Below are positions 16,302 to 26,175 of a stretch of DNA of 64,000 bases, piece by piece. The position numbers were made by a program, and so were the translations under genes. Within the stretch, counting starts at the first letter, position 1. Each line of letters opens with the position of its first letter. The notes beneath the pieces were generated by a model. It was not told the DNA's origin and searched no databases. It was given only the letters and a program-made list of their open reading frames with translations. The DNA comes from Lactobacillus sp. ESL0700 (GTDB lineage: Bacteria; Bacillota; Bacilli; Lactobacillales; Lactobacillaceae): the NCBI RefSeq assembly GCF_029392095.1, contig NZ_CP113930.1, positions 558,001 through 622,000 on the forward strand, written 5' to 3'.

Positions 16302-16324
16302 TGATTAGGTCTTGCCCCTTTTTT
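16291..16324 (+). terminator. Possible weak terminator before the tape measure gene
   Basis: Ten-pair stem GCAAGGTCTA (16291-16300) / TAGGTCTTGC (16306-16315) with two G-T pairs, then CCC and six T. It overlaps the end of GT. Inside a long late operon it may act as an attenuator or RNA processing stem. Confidence 0.4.
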
Positions 16325-16349
16325 GTTATTGCAAGAAAGGAGGTTTTAG

Positions 16350-19300
16350 ATGGGAGTAATTGAAACAACTATCAGGCTAAATGATGCTTTTAGTGGAACA
16401 CTAAGAAAGCTTGAGTCAGGGCTTAGTGCTGGAACAAGCGGCTTTGACAGGCTAAAGGGTGCCTTGAGCGGTGGCAATATGTTTGGCAATGCCACTAAGC
16501 AATCCAATGGATTTTTTAAATCGATGGTTGGCGCACAGGTTGTCGGCAGTACGATTAGCAAAGGCATGGCATTAGCTGGTAGCGGCATTCGCAGTATGGT
16601 TGGCGAACTAAATGAGTCAACAGTTGCATGGGATACTTTCGATGGCAATATGCGTCAGATTGGTAAGACGCCAGCACAAATTGCTAGTGCTAGAGCTTCG
16701 ATGCAACAGTTTGCTCAAGCAACCATTTATTCATCTAGTGATATGGCTTCAACATATAGTCAGTTAGCCGCAATTGGCACAAAAAATACTGGACAACTAG
16801 TTAAAGGTTTTGCTGGATTAGCCGCTTCGGCTACTGATCCAAAGCAAGCAATGAAGACCTTGTCAGAACAAGCTACCCAAATGGCTGCCAAGCCAATGGT
16901 TCAGTGGCAAGACTTAAAGCTAATGATGGAACAGGCACCAGCAGGGATGTCGGCAGTTGCCAAGAAAATGCACATGACAACTGCTCAGCTGATTGCTAAT
17001 TCTCAAGGCAAGAATAGTTCATTAAAATCGGCTGACTTGCTTAAAGCGATTGCTGAAGTCGGAACAAATGCAAACTTTAGTAAAATGGCAACACAGTATA
17101 AGACTGTAGGTCAAGCAGCAGATGGACTACGTGAAACGTTAGCTAATAAATTACAACCGCAATTCAAGAAATTCAGTCAAATTGGTATTGACGCCATTAG
17201 TAAATTATCTGACAAATTAAGTGATATGAACTTTGATAGTCTTGCAGACAAGGTTTTAAATGTATTCGATAGAATTAAGTCGGCTTTCAGTGACGTGACT
17301 AAAGGATTTGAAATGTCGGGTGCAGGAATAGAAATTAAAAAAACGCTGCAAGACATAGGAAGCATTATTACTGACATCATGACCAAAGCTTCGTCTGGGG
17401 GAAATAATAATTTCTTTACTCAACTTGGTAGTTTTGCAGGTAGTGTAGTAAGTGGAGTTGCTAATACGATAGATGGAATAGCTAGAGCATTAGGACAAAT
17501 GAATCCTGCTACACTTGAAGCTTTAGGTGCCGCTTTTATTATTTTAAAAAGTGGTATGAAAGGACTCGTATTTACAGCTGTTGTTGCAGGATTACGAAAT
17601 ATAAGTCGATTAAATCCTGGTCAAATAAAGCAAGTTGCTAAAGCAATTCAAATATTTGCTGGTGCATTGGTAGCACTGAAAGCGATAAAAGGCGTAGTTA
17701 GCGGAATATCGTTGATAGGCAGTGCTATTTCTTCTATATCTGAAATTATGGAAGTTATTGGACCAGCCATTGAAGCTGGTCTAGGAGCAGCAATTGGCAC
17801 AATAGCAGCAGTATTAGGAGTTATAACAATTGTAATTTTTACAGCGGTATGGGCATGGCAGAACAACTTTTTAGGATTTCATGATTTTATTTCTAATCTT
17901 TTTAGTAATCTAGGGGCGATTTTTGAGCCGTTTAGGCAAGCTATTGGTAACTTAGGTAATGCTTTAGCGCCTGTAGGTCAATTGCTAGGTACTATTGGGA
18001 TGATAATAGCAGGTGCAATAGTTGGATCTTTATATCTTTTAGCAGGAGCAGTTGCTGTGGTTGTGGACCTCTTTTCAATGTTAATTGATATTGTGTCAAT
18101 TGTGATTTTTTCTTTTAGATTTCTTGTTGATGCAATTAATGTTGTATTACAAGCTTTAAGGGACTTGTTTACTTTAAATTGGAGCTTTAGTAATGCAAGA
18201 AATGCAATTAACCAAGTTAAATCCGATGTTAATGGCTTAAAAGATACTTTTAGCAACTTAGGTAATATTGGTAAAAATGGTGCAACAGCAGGATTCATAA
18301 ATGCTTTGAGTAACATTGATAGTAAAGCTAAGACCACTCAATCTGATTTAAATGGGATTAAGGTACCTGACATTGCTCTGAGCAATGCCAGAGTACTAAA
18401 TATGAATAATGTTGCAGCTAATAAGGCAGGATTAAATAAAAAAGTTAAAGTCGGTTATCAGTTCGATACTGATCCACTAGGAGCAGCTGGATTAAAGAAT
18501 CCAGCCGTTAAGCTGCCAGTTAAAGCAGATACTTCTAAATTAAATAGTACACAACAAGCAGTTCAGTCTAAACTTGGCAGTAAACCAATTAAAATGAAAG
18601 TTGCTACTTCTAAGGTGCCAACACCAAAGGCTCCTAAGATGAAGACCATCAAAGCTAAAGTTGCTAAGCCGAAAATACCAACTCCTAAAGTACCTAAGCT
18701 AAAGACGTTGCATGTTAAAGTCGCAAGGCCAGTTATTCCACAGCCTAAGATGCCGAAGATTAAGACTATTACAGCACCACATATAAGTAACATATCAATG
18801 GCAGGTTCAGTTTCTGCAGTAAGGTCTGGTATGAATCAGGCTGTTGCTGCAGTTAGAAGTGGTGGCAATCGAATGGTAGCTGCTGTTCATTCTGCTATTA
18901 CAAGGTCTGTTGCCGTTGCTAGAAGTGGCGCAGGTGCCATGCGGTCAGCAGGCGTTATGATTGGCGCTGGACTTGCAGCTGGTATGCGTTCAGAGGTTGG
19001 TGCAGTAGCCGCTGCAGCTAATGCATTAGTTGCACAAGCTAATCGAGCAGCACGTGCAAAAGCACAAATTCATTCACCATCACGGCTGTTTGCTGAGGTT
19101 GGTAGTTTTATCGGTCAAGGTATGGCTTTAGGGATGAATAAGACGGCTGGTTTAGTTGGTGCTGCAGGAGCTGGATTAATTGATGCCGCTAATACAGGTG
19201 GCACTGTGGGTGTTAATTATGCTGGTTCTGGTTCAATAACACCAGCAAGTTTGGCACGTAGCCAGGTATTTTCTAATCGTAGCAGCAACAGTAATAGCCA

Positions 19301-19424
19301 AGTTGTTACCATTGCTAAGGGTGCCATTGTCGTTAACGGTGCAAGCAAGCCACAACAGACAGCTGATGATGTAATTGATGCAATTGAAGAACGCATGGTT
19401 GAAATTGATAATAGGAGGCTTTAA
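16350..19424 (+). CDS. Tape measure protein
   Basis: The 1024-aa length-determining protein of the tail. N-terminal IRLNDAFSGTLRKLE and the tape-measure core (MRQIGKTPAQIASAR, FAQATIYSSSDMAS, PMVQWQDLKLMMEQ); a central block of hydrophobic segments (about residues 425-600) that may enter the host membrane; three tandem 20-residue Pro/Lys repeats (residues 755-814); then Ala/Gly-rich C-terminus with KAQIHSPSRLFAEVG. ATG 16350 has AAAGGAGG. By known scaling the length suggests a tail of about 150 nm. Confidence 0.93.
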   Translation: MGVIETTIRLNDAFSGTLRKLESGLSAGTSGFDRLKGALSGGNMFGNATKQSNGFFKSMVGAQVVGSTISKGMALAGSGIRSMVGELNESTVAWDTFDGNMRQIGKTPAQIASARASMQQFAQATIYSSSDMASTYSQLAAIGTKNTGQLVKGFAGLAASATDPKQAMKTLSEQATQMAAKPMVQWQDLKLMMEQAPAGMSAVAKKMHMTTAQLIANSQGKNSSLKSADLLKAIAEVGTNANFSKMATQYKTVGQAADGLRETLANKLQPQFKKFSQIGIDAISKLSDKLSDMNFDSLADKVLNVFDRIKSAFSDVTKGFEMSGAGIEIKKTLQDIGSIITDIMTKASSGGNNNFFTQLGSFAGSVVSGVANTIDGIARALGQMNPATLEALGAAFIILKSGMKGLVFTAVVAGLRNISRLNPGQIKQVAKAIQIFAGALVALKAIKGVVSGISLIGSAISSISEIMEVIGPAIEAGLGAAIGTIAAVLGVITIVIFTAVWAWQNNFLGFHDFISNLFSNLGAIFEPFRQAIGNLGNALAPVGQLLGTIGMIIAGAIVGSLYLLAGAVAVVVDLFSMLIDIVSIVIFSFRFLVDAINVVLQALRDLFTLNWSFSNARNAINQVKSDVNGLKDTFSNLGNIGKNGATAGFINALSNIDSKAKTTQSDLNGIKVPDIALSNARVLNMNNVAANKAGLNKKVKVGYQFDTDPLGAAGLKNPAVKLPVKADTSKLNSTQQAVQSKLGSKPIKMKVATSKVPTPKAPKMKTIKAKVAKPKIPTPKVPKLKTLHVKVARPVIPQPKMPKIKTITAPHISNISMAGSVSAVRSGMNQAVAAVRSGGNRMVAAVHSAITRSVAVARSGAGAMRSAGVMIGAGLAAGMRSEVGAVAAAANALVAQANRAARAKAQIHSPSRLFAEVGSFIGQGMALGMNKTAGLVGAAGAGLIDAANTGGTVGVNYAGSGSITPASLARSQVFSNRSSNSNSQVVTIAKGAIVVNGASKPQQTADDVIDAIEERMVEIDNRRL
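18612..18791 (+). repeat. Three tandem 60-bp coding repeats in the tape measure gene
   Basis: Each unit encodes about 20 residues of the form (K/V)xPxPKxPKxKTxxxKVAxP. Proline every second or third position interleaved with lysine predicts an extended basic rod. The units differ in bases, so the repeat is old at DNA level but conserved in protein pattern. Confidence 0.75.
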
Positions 19425-20116
19425 TGGACAATGATGATAGATTTGCCGTCTACTTAACTAACTATGCTGATAACTCAACAATTGAGTTGCCGCTTAATCC
19501 AAGTGACCTAAAAATCAAGTATGAATCTGATGATAAGACACAGACCGTAATTAACCTGGGTGAGATTAACCAACTGGGCCCGCTAAAGCTTAGCACGATT
19601 GAAATTGCGAGTACCTTTCCTAAAGACGATCATTTTGTTTCAACAACTGATTTTCAACAACCAACCTACTATATTGATTGGCTAAAAGAAATTCAGAAGA
19701 GTAAAGGTCGAGTACAGCTGGTGGTTGCTTCGACTGAACTAAGTAGAACAATGACGATTGCTAGCTTTGAGCCAGGATTCAAAGATGGTTATGATGGCGA
19801 GTACATTTACACTTTGGAGCTGAAGGACTATCGAAAAGCAACGTATAAGAAAGTTAAAAAGAAGAAGAAAAAGCGCAAGTCTGGTCATAAGAAGAACCGT
19901 AATAGTCCTGCTAAGAAGATTGGCAGAGGTTCAACGGTGATTGTGAATGGCAGACTGCACTTAGATAGTGATGGTCGAGGACCAGGAGCTTATGAGAAGA
20001 ATGCAAAGCGTAAGATTACGAATGTTGCAACGGGCCACAAGTACCCGATTCACGTTTCAACGCTGTCAGGAGGAGCACGAGGTTGGGTTAAGAAAGGTGA
20101 TGTAAAGCGAGCATGA
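19424..20116 (+). CDS. XkdP-like baseplate/tail hub protein
   Basis: 230 aa. N-terminal domain with IELPLNPSDLKIKYESDDKT matches the XkdP/gp53-like tail proteins that sit between tube and hub. In place of a usual LysM domain the C-terminus has a very basic linker (KKVKKKKKKRKSGHKK) followed by an SH3-like segment (GRGSTVIVNGRLH...GWVKKGDVKRA) likely to contact cell wall or DNA. Coupled to neighbours by 1- and 4-nt overlaps. Confidence 0.8.
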   Translation: MDNDDRFAVYLTNYADNSTIELPLNPSDLKIKYESDDKTQTVINLGEINQLGPLKLSTIEIASTFPKDDHFVSTTDFQQPTYYIDWLKEIQKSKGRVQLVVASTELSRTMTIASFEPGFKDGYDGEYIYTLELKDYRKATYKKVKKKKKKRKSGHKKNRNSPAKKIGRGSTVIVNGRLHLDSDGRGPGAYEKNAKRKITNVATGHKYPIHVSTLSGGARGWVKKGDVKRA

Positions 20117-21141
20117 TAACCTTTTTCCAAATATGGTCTAGGGACAAAAAGAAAGGCTACGATGTTAAAAACATTGTAGCCAATCTGAAATGGGTAACGG
20201 ATTTAAATTTTTCGGCCGGTCAGCTTAATTTTGACTTGATCTATCAGGACAAGACATATCTACCAGCACTTGGTAGTATTGTTAAGTTTTACTGGGACCA
20301 CCATAAAGTCTTTTATGGTTATGTGTTTAACGCCAAGCTAACTCATGAAAAAGTTGTTTCTGTCGTAGCGTATGATAAGACGCGATACTTGAAGAATCAG
20401 GACAGCATTGTCTGGAAGACGGGAACAATCGCTGATCGGTTTAATAACGTCTGCAAGCGTGCAGGTATCAGTCATAAAGTGATTAATAAGCCTAAGCATA
20501 AAGTAGCTGCAGAAGTTTGTGACGGCAAGTCATATTTTGACATGCTTAAGTCAGCAATATCTAAGACGTTGCGATCAACTGGGCACATGTATTTCATCTA
20601 TGCCAATTACTCAAGAGTTGAGTTATGTCGGGCACCGCGTAAGAAGCTTAAGCTGATTCTGGATCCTGATTCTGGCATGACTAGCTTCACTTTTTCTAAG
20701 GATATTGATAACACAGCAAATGTAGTTAAGATTATTCAGAAAAATGTTAAGAAGTCTAAGTCGAAAACAGCTACTGCTTCAGGCGATAATCCTTCTAAGA
20801 CTAGCTTTAAGTCAGTAACTAAAAAGATGCCGAGCGTGAAGCGCTGGGGCAAATTACAGATTACGCAGAATAAGAAGAGCAAAGCTAATCATGCGCAAAT
20901 GGTTAAGCAAGCGAAGAATGTCTTAAAGCAAAAGGATTTGGCCAATAAGACATTGACGATTGATTGTTTAGGAAATCTTGATTTAGTGGCTGGCAATTCG
21001 GTTGAAGTAAAAATCGTAGGTTATAAAACAATCAAGAACTGCGGGATTCTGAAAGCAACGCATAATTTTGGCACTGATTATAATTGCAGTTTAGAAATGA
21101 AGGTGATGGCATCATGGCTGGCGAACGACTCTACAGAATGA
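20113..21141 (+). CDS. XkdQ-like baseplate hub protein
   Basis: 342 aa with the gp27/XkdQ hub pattern: tube-like fold start (NLKWVTDLNFSAGQLNFDL), GSIVKFYWDHHKVFYGYVF, VVAYDKTRYLKNQDSI and AGNSVEVKIVGY near the end. It forms the trimeric centre of the baseplate. Starts in an ATGA overlap with the XkdP-like gene. Confidence 0.87.
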   Translation: MITFFQIWSRDKKKGYDVKNIVANLKWVTDLNFSAGQLNFDLIYQDKTYLPALGSIVKFYWDHHKVFYGYVFNAKLTHEKVVSVVAYDKTRYLKNQDSIVWKTGTIADRFNNVCKRAGISHKVINKPKHKVAAEVCDGKSYFDMLKSAISKTLRSTGHMYFIYANYSRVELCRAPRKKLKLILDPDSGMTSFTFSKDIDNTANVVKIIQKNVKKSKSKTATASGDNPSKTSFKSVTKKMPSVKRWGKLQITQNKKSKANHAQMVKQAKNVLKQKDLANKTLTIDCLGNLDLVAGNSVEVKIVGYKTIKNCGILKATHNFGTDYNCSLEMKVMASWLANDSTE

Positions 21142-21494
21142 TGCACGAGCGAGGCGGTTCTGACAATGAATATTGCGATATTGTTTATGGCACGGTTGAT
21201 TCAGTTGACCCGTTAAAAGTACAATTGGCCAACGACATGATTTTGACCGACGATTTTATCGTGCTGGGCAAAAATATTGGCAAGATTGTATTGAATGGCA
21301 GAGTTAAGGTTTATGCCCATAGTGACAAAGTTGGCAGTGCGTCAGGCAATCGTCCTGAATTGATTGAAAAGGTCAGATATGAGCTTGATAACAGTTTAAA
21401 AGCTGGCGATAAAGTTAGTATGATCCGGGCAGATGGTGGCCAGCAATTCTACTTGTTTGAACGTGAACCAAATAAACCGCTAAAACTTGAATAA
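21114..21494 (+). CDS. DUF2577 baseplate protein (XkdR-like)
   Basis: 126 aa from ATG 21114, which has AAGGTGAT upstream and overlaps the XkdQ end; an earlier in-frame ATG at 21084 has no binding site. Features: CDIVYGTVDSVDPLKVQLAND, then FIVLGKNIG and GDKVSMIRADGGQQFYL, typical of the OB-like DUF2577 baseplate proteins. Confidence 0.85.
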   Translation: MAGERLYRMMHERGGSDNEYCDIVYGTVDSVDPLKVQLANDMILTDDFIVLGKNIGKIVLNGRVKVYAHSDKVGSASGNRPELIEKVRYELDNSLKAGDKVSMIRADGGQQFYLFEREPNKPLKLE

Positions 21495-21508
21495 GGAGGT
21501 GATAAGTC

Positions 21509-21958
21509 GTGGACGATGATGATGTGATTATTGATGAAGATGATGATTTAGATACTGTTGATGAAGACCAAGATAATGATGAGGAAGTTGAAGAGGACCA
21601 ACCGACGCTGACTTTTCAAATCAAGAATAGCCGCATACGTAGTAAAGCTGATGGTTTACCTGCGATGGTGCAGGCAGTGTGGAAAATTCTGAAAACTGAA
21701 CGCTTTGTTTATCCAATATATTCAGATCAATATGGCAACGACTTACCAGATTTATTCGGCAAGTCGTTTTCTTATGCGCGAGTTGAGATCAAGCGAATGC
21801 TGGAAGAAGCGCTACTTGATGATGACCGGGTGACTGAAGTGACGATTGACAGCATTGAGCAGTCAGATAGCACTACGTTATCCGTGACGGGGACTTGCAC
21901 CACAATTTATGGCGATGTGCCAATAGAAAGTGAAGTGAAGATAAGTGACACCAGATGA
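21509..21958 (+). CDS. DUF2634 baseplate wedge protein (XkdS/gp25-like)
   Basis: 149 aa. GTG start 21509 follows AAGGAGGTGAT. The first 30 residues are almost entirely Asp/Glu, then comes the gp25-like core (LTFQIKNSRIRSKADGL, FVYPIYSDQYGND, DLFGKSFSYARVEIKRML). Wedge protein joining hub and BppJ-like protein. Overlaps the next gene by 14 nt. Confidence 0.85.
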   Translation: MDDDDVIIDEDDDLDTVDEDQDNDEEVEEDQPTLTFQIKNSRIRSKADGLPAMVQAVWKILKTERFVYPIYSDQYGNDLPDLFGKSFSYARVEIKRMLEEALLDDDRVTEVTIDSIEQSDSTTLSVTGTCTTIYGDVPIESEVKISDTR

Positions 21959-23093
21959 TTTAGCAGCGGAATTTGAAGAACACGATGTTGACTACTATAT
22001 GGAAGAAATGCTGGACGCAGTACCAGACGACATTGATAAGCGTGAAGGTTCGGTAATTTATGATGCAATTGCCCCCGCTGCTTTGGTTATGGCTCAAGAG
22101 AATCAGCGTATGGCCATGATTATTAAAGAGACATATGTAAGAACAGCAGACGGCGAGTTCTTGGACTACCGTGCGCAAGAGCGAGGGACAGCTCGATATG
22201 CGGCGACTCAAACCGAAGTTAAAGCAAAAATAACTGATAGTGATGGCAACGGATTAACAAATGTACAGGTAGGCGACCAATTTGCAAGTATTGGTGAAAC
22301 GCCTATTTTTTATACCGTTACGCAAATTTATGATGACTTAACGGTTGCGATGACAGCTGATGATCCTGGCACAACACCTAACGGCTATTTGGGGCAGATT
22401 TTACCGGTTACGCCAAATGACGAGTTGTCTTGGGCCGAGATTATCGAAATTATTGCACCAGCTCGAGATGAAGAAACTGACGACCACTTACGAGCAAGAC
22501 TGCTGGGTTCGGATGATTGGATTGCCTACGGTGGCAATATTGCGGACTACCTAGCAATGACCAGCAAGATTACTGAAGTCGGTGCAACACAGGTTTATCC
22601 AGTTTGGAATGGTGCTGGGACGGTTAAATTAGTTGTTTTAGATAATTCATTAATGCCGGCTAATCAGGACTTAATTATAAAAGTTAAGAATCTGATTGAC
22701 CCTACCAACAGTGAAGCTCAAGGCTATGGTTTGGCACCGATTGACCATCAGGTTACCGTAACTGCACCCACAGCCTTGACCGTTGATATTGCAACGAATA
22801 TACAGATTGACAGTCAACACAGTGCAGAAGCAGTGAAACAGCAGATTAACGACCAATTGACCGAGTACTTTAAGAATTTGCGAGCTTCATGGAATTTAAT
22901 TGATCCTAAGACAGGACGCGGCTATGCCATGATGATTTACCGATCAAAGATATTGTCACAAATTATGCAAATTGAAGGCGTAATGAATGCCACAATTCCT
23001 AGCTTGAATGGTGCTGACAGTGATATTAAGTTGGTGTTTGATAATAATACTTCGCAATTGCCAATCCTAGGGGCGGTGACACTGAATGAGTAA
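21945..23093 (+). CDS. Baseplate J family protein (XkdT-like)
   Basis: 382 aa. GTG start 21945. Conserved blocks: AVPDDIDKREGSVIYDAIAP, AQERGTARYAATQ, GDQFASIGETPIFYTV, and EETDDHLRARLLG followed by YGGNIADYLAMTSKITEVG. It forms the outer wedge of the contractile baseplate that triggers sheath contraction. Confidence 0.92.
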   Translation: MTPDDLAAEFEEHDVDYYMEEMLDAVPDDIDKREGSVIYDAIAPAALVMAQENQRMAMIIKETYVRTADGEFLDYRAQERGTARYAATQTEVKAKITDSDGNGLTNVQVGDQFASIGETPIFYTVTQIYDDLTVAMTADDPGTTPNGYLGQILPVTPNDELSWAEIIEIIAPARDEETDDHLRARLLGSDDWIAYGGNIADYLAMTSKITEVGATQVYPVWNGAGTVKLVVLDNSLMPANQDLIIKVKNLIDPTNSEAQGYGLAPIDHQVTVTAPTALTVDIATNIQIDSQHSAEAVKQQINDQLTEYFKNLRASWNLIDPKTGRGYAMMIYRSKILSQIMQIEGVMNATIPSLNGADSDIKLVFDNNTSQLPILGAVTLNE

Positions 23094-23631
23094 TAACTTG
23101 ATGAATTATTTACCAGATTACTACCAAGACGTGTACGAAATGCAGGCAATTATGCATGCGCACGGGCAAGTCTTAGATGAATTTGAGAGTAAACAAATTC
23201 GAACGCTGCTCAATCAATTTGTAACACAGACCGATAGCAGGGGCATTGCGGTATTTGAGAATCAAGTCGGTGTGCAACCAAGCCCTGGCGATGATTTAGT
23301 TACTAGACAAAATCGGGTGCTGATGCACTTATTGCCACCAAGACCAATAACAATTAGATATTTACGAGAACTATTTAAGACGTTGAAAATACCGATAAAT
23401 ATTACAATTGATCGGCAGAATGTGATTGTTGAAGGTACTAGTTCTAGCATAAATAATACGCAAATTGACGATATTAGATATATTCTGAATGTTTATCTAC
23501 CAGCTAACATGCTTTACGAAATCAAGATTGCTTTAAAACAGGCATTGATTGGCACTGATTTATTTATTGGCATTGGTATGAAGTCAAAAGTGACAACGGT
23601 AATCGATGCAAATGTATCGCAGATTTTTTAA
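23086..23631 (+). CDS. YmfQ/DUF2313-like tail protein (XkdU-like)
   Basis: 181 aa with NLMNYLPDYYQDVYEM at the N-terminus and RQNRVLMHLLPPRPITIRYL, the usual pattern of the wedge protein that follows BppJ in PBSX-like phages and anchors the fibres. Starts inside the BppJ gene (8-nt overlap). Confidence 0.85.
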   Translation: MSNNLMNYLPDYYQDVYEMQAIMHAHGQVLDEFESKQIRTLLNQFVTQTDSRGIAVFENQVGVQPSPGDDLVTRQNRVLMHLLPPRPITIRYLRELFKTLKIPINITIDRQNVIVEGTSSSINNTQIDDIRYILNVYLPANMLYEIKIALKQALIGTDLFIGIGMKSKVTTVIDANVSQIF

Positions 23632-23646
23632 AGGAAGTGATAAAAA

Positions 23647-25767
23647 ATGTCAAAATATAATAAGACCGTGCTGACGAATGCTGGGATTGAATTAGCTAAG
23701 AAAGTTAACACTGGACAGGCTAAATTCAGCATTACTAAAGCAGCTACCAGTTCAGAAAATCTATCTGACAAGAGCATTGCTGAATTGCAGAATATGACTG
23801 AGCTGCCAAGCATTATGCAATATGGCGTGATTACTGATGTTGAAGATACAGCATTAGATAAAGATACTGTAATTGGCATGGACTTGAAGTTCAATAACAA
23901 AGAATTGGCACATGGATACAGCGTCAATGCGATTGGTTTGTATGCCAAAGAAGATGGTGGCAGCGAATTTTTGTATGCCATTGCCACAGCTGTTGATCCG
24001 GAGCATATGCCTGACTTTAACGACAAAGCAATGTTCCAATTCAACGTAACGATGTATGTGGTAGTTGGGCAGTCTAGCAGTGTGACGATTAACGTCACTG
24101 AAGAAGGCGTGGCGACTAAAAAATATGTTGATGACGAGCTTGAGAAAAAAGTTGATAAGACTACTTATGATAAGGATAAAAAACAGTTAGAAGACGGCAT
24201 CAAAGAAGCTGGCAAGGTAGAAAGTGTAAACCTAATTAAACCGGATCCTATTTCTAAAGATGTTTCGCTTACTTCTGAGAACATACCACATTACAACAGT
24301 TCAGTTAAACAAACATTAGACAGTTTAAACAACACAAAGGCTGAAAAAGTAAATGGGGCTGCAGTAGATGATAATAAAAACATTTTTGTTCCTGTATTTG
24401 CGCCAAATTTGCTGAAAGGAACAAGTAAAGTATTACATCCTATTGCTGCTAATGATGATACTCAAATATGTACTTTACAAACAACACCGGGTAAATACAG
24501 TGTTGCTGTTAATATTGATTATTCCAAATTTTCTTCTGGGACAGCTGGCGCTCAGCTACATATAGCAGCGGGAAGCGATGGTGCAGCAGACAGTAATTTG
24601 ATAGTAGCTGGTTCTCAAGGAAGAGTAATCGCTACTATTGAAATTAAAGAAGTTAGCTATGTAACTATTTCGATTCATTCTTCTAGTGCCTATGTAGGGG
24701 CTTGGAGCTGTCTTAAAGCTAGTTGCTGGCAAAATGCTAGCACACCACCAGATATGACTTGGCTGCCTAACCCTGATGATAAAGTTGATAGTAAAGACTT
24801 TAAGGTTGGTGGAACTAATCTTTTTGTCAAATCCACGCTACAGCACGGTTGGCTTGACCATACGGCACAAGGTGGAATCCAGGATAGCACTTCGGATTGG
24901 CATACGGATTATATCCGCTCAGCATACCGAACGCCTTTTATTCTAAGTTTTAGCCATCCGAGCGATTACATTAAAAGTAATCAAAGTAATGTTCAGATTG
25001 ATTTTTATGATGAAAATAAAAATTGGATTGACAAAGTTAACACTGGTGCGGACTGGACAGCAGATACTGATGTGATAGCAAGAAAATTTGATGCTAGTAA
25101 AGCATATTGGTTAAGAGTGTCTGTGAATTATGGCTCAGAAGCTGAAAAAGATAGTTCTAAAACCAAACTAGAGTATGGCACAGTTGTGACAGATTGGTCA
25201 CCAGCCCCGGAAGATATGACGAGCAGTAAAGATTTTAATAGTTTTAAGCAAGACACACAAAAAGCTTTAAATGGTAAAGCAGATGGGCAAGTAGACGGGC
25301 ATACTGTTTATGAATTATTAAATAATTTTATAAAGCTTTGGGGCGGTGATGCCCAAAGAATGCCCGAGATTAATGGCAAGTCACAGCACTTCTTCGACCA
25401 AGTAGAATGGATCGGACGTGCTTTAACCAATAGTGGCTTTTTTGCTAATGGTAATGATGCTTATACTTTCCCTATTAGAAAAGACGATGGTAGTTACTCT
25501 AATGAGCAACTAGCCACGGCATTAAAAATGATTAGTGAGTATGCCTATTCTAATAAAGCATATGCTGATAATGCTGCAGGTAAGGCTAAAAATGATGCGG
25601 AGACCTATGCTAATGTTGCTTTAACTGCACCTAAACAGGATATTAGTAATCTTAAAGGACGAGTAACAACATTGGAAAATCGCGAATACACCCATGATTC
25701 TGGAACGGATGCAGCAGCATTAACATATTCGAAAACTCATCCTAGTGTAATTGTTTTTGGCGACTAG
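23647..25767 (+). CDS. Tail fibre / receptor-binding protein
   Basis: 706 aa. N-terminus KYNKTVLTNAGIELAKKV...KFSITKAATSS is the tail-collar fibre domain (DUF3751 group) that attaches to the baseplate. Middle: coiled linker, then two beta-sandwich, carbohydrate-binding-like modules (about 255-375 and 385-525; the second begins GGTNLF and ends with TDWSPAPEDM, as in phage sugar-binding modules). C-terminus has SAYAYS-type helical repeats. Likely determines host range by binding wall polysaccharide. Confidence 0.85.
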   Translation: MSKYNKTVLTNAGIELAKKVNTGQAKFSITKAATSSENLSDKSIAELQNMTELPSIMQYGVITDVEDTALDKDTVIGMDLKFNNKELAHGYSVNAIGLYAKEDGGSEFLYAIATAVDPEHMPDFNDKAMFQFNVTMYVVVGQSSSVTINVTEEGVATKKYVDDELEKKVDKTTYDKDKKQLEDGIKEAGKVESVNLIKPDPISKDVSLTSENIPHYNSSVKQTLDSLNNTKAEKVNGAAVDDNKNIFVPVFAPNLLKGTSKVLHPIAANDDTQICTLQTTPGKYSVAVNIDYSKFSSGTAGAQLHIAAGSDGAADSNLIVAGSQGRVIATIEIKEVSYVTISIHSSSAYVGAWSCLKASCWQNASTPPDMTWLPNPDDKVDSKDFKVGGTNLFVKSTLQHGWLDHTAQGGIQDSTSDWHTDYIRSAYRTPFILSFSHPSDYIKSNQSNVQIDFYDENKNWIDKVNTGADWTADTDVIARKFDASKAYWLRVSVNYGSEAEKDSSKTKLEYGTVVTDWSPAPEDMTSSKDFNSFKQDTQKALNGKADGQVDGHTVYELLNNFIKLWGGDAQRMPEINGKSQHFFDQVEWIGRALTNSGFFANGNDAYTFPIRKDDGSYSNEQLATALKMISEYAYSNKAYADNAAGKAKNDAETYANVALTAPKQDISNLKGRVTTLENREYTHDSGTDAAALTYSKTHPSVIVFGD

Positions 25768-25779
25768 AAAGGAGATATT

Positions 25780-26175
25780 ATGGCGATAACTTTTAATGGT
25801 AAGCAACATGATCATTTCTTTATGGATGGTCAGAAATGGCATAGTGCTAATTATTTTCCTAAGAAATACAAATTTGGCAAAAATCCTGGGGAAAGATGTA
25901 TGATCTATGCTGTCAAAGATGATGGAATACTGCATCCCAATGGTTATGCCGCTTGGGCAGTTTGTAATCAAGCTGGTACTGCTGTTACGGAAACTTGGGT
26001 AGATAATATAGTTACACAAGATAATAAAGATTATGCCATGGTAAAAGTTGTTTTAGACGATGGTCCGGGTAGTTGGCAGTGTGAAATGGCTTATGTGAAA
26101 ATGTCAGATTTCGGGGGGGTACGCCGATCAGCTAAGCCACCGGTATATCAACCTTTTAAGGTGGTGGTTGCATGA
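25780..26175 (+). CDS. Tail-tip paralogue 1, with 7-G tract
   Basis: 131 aa. First of three tandem genes that share an N-terminal motif (FNGKxHDHFFxxGxxW) and a C-terminal SDFGG. At 26113-26119 seven G occur in SDFGG; in this frame translation continues 20 more residues (with PPVYQP) and ends in an ATGA overlap with the next gene. With eight G the frame would stop after about six residues. Probably part of the fibre tip or an accessory adhesin; no database family is recognised. Confidence 0.7.
   Translation: MAITFNGKQHDHFFMDGQKWHSANYFPKKYKFGKNPGERCMIYAVKDDGILHPNGYAAWAVCNQAGTAVTETWVDNIVTQDNKDYAMVKVVLDDGPGSWQCEMAYVKMSDFGGVRRSAKPPVYQPFKVVVA

Noticed and set aside
18563..18793. Hydrophobic minus-strand ORF in the tape measure gene
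   Set aside because: It is the complement of the Pro/Lys repeats; its repetitiveness is a by-product of the coding repeat.
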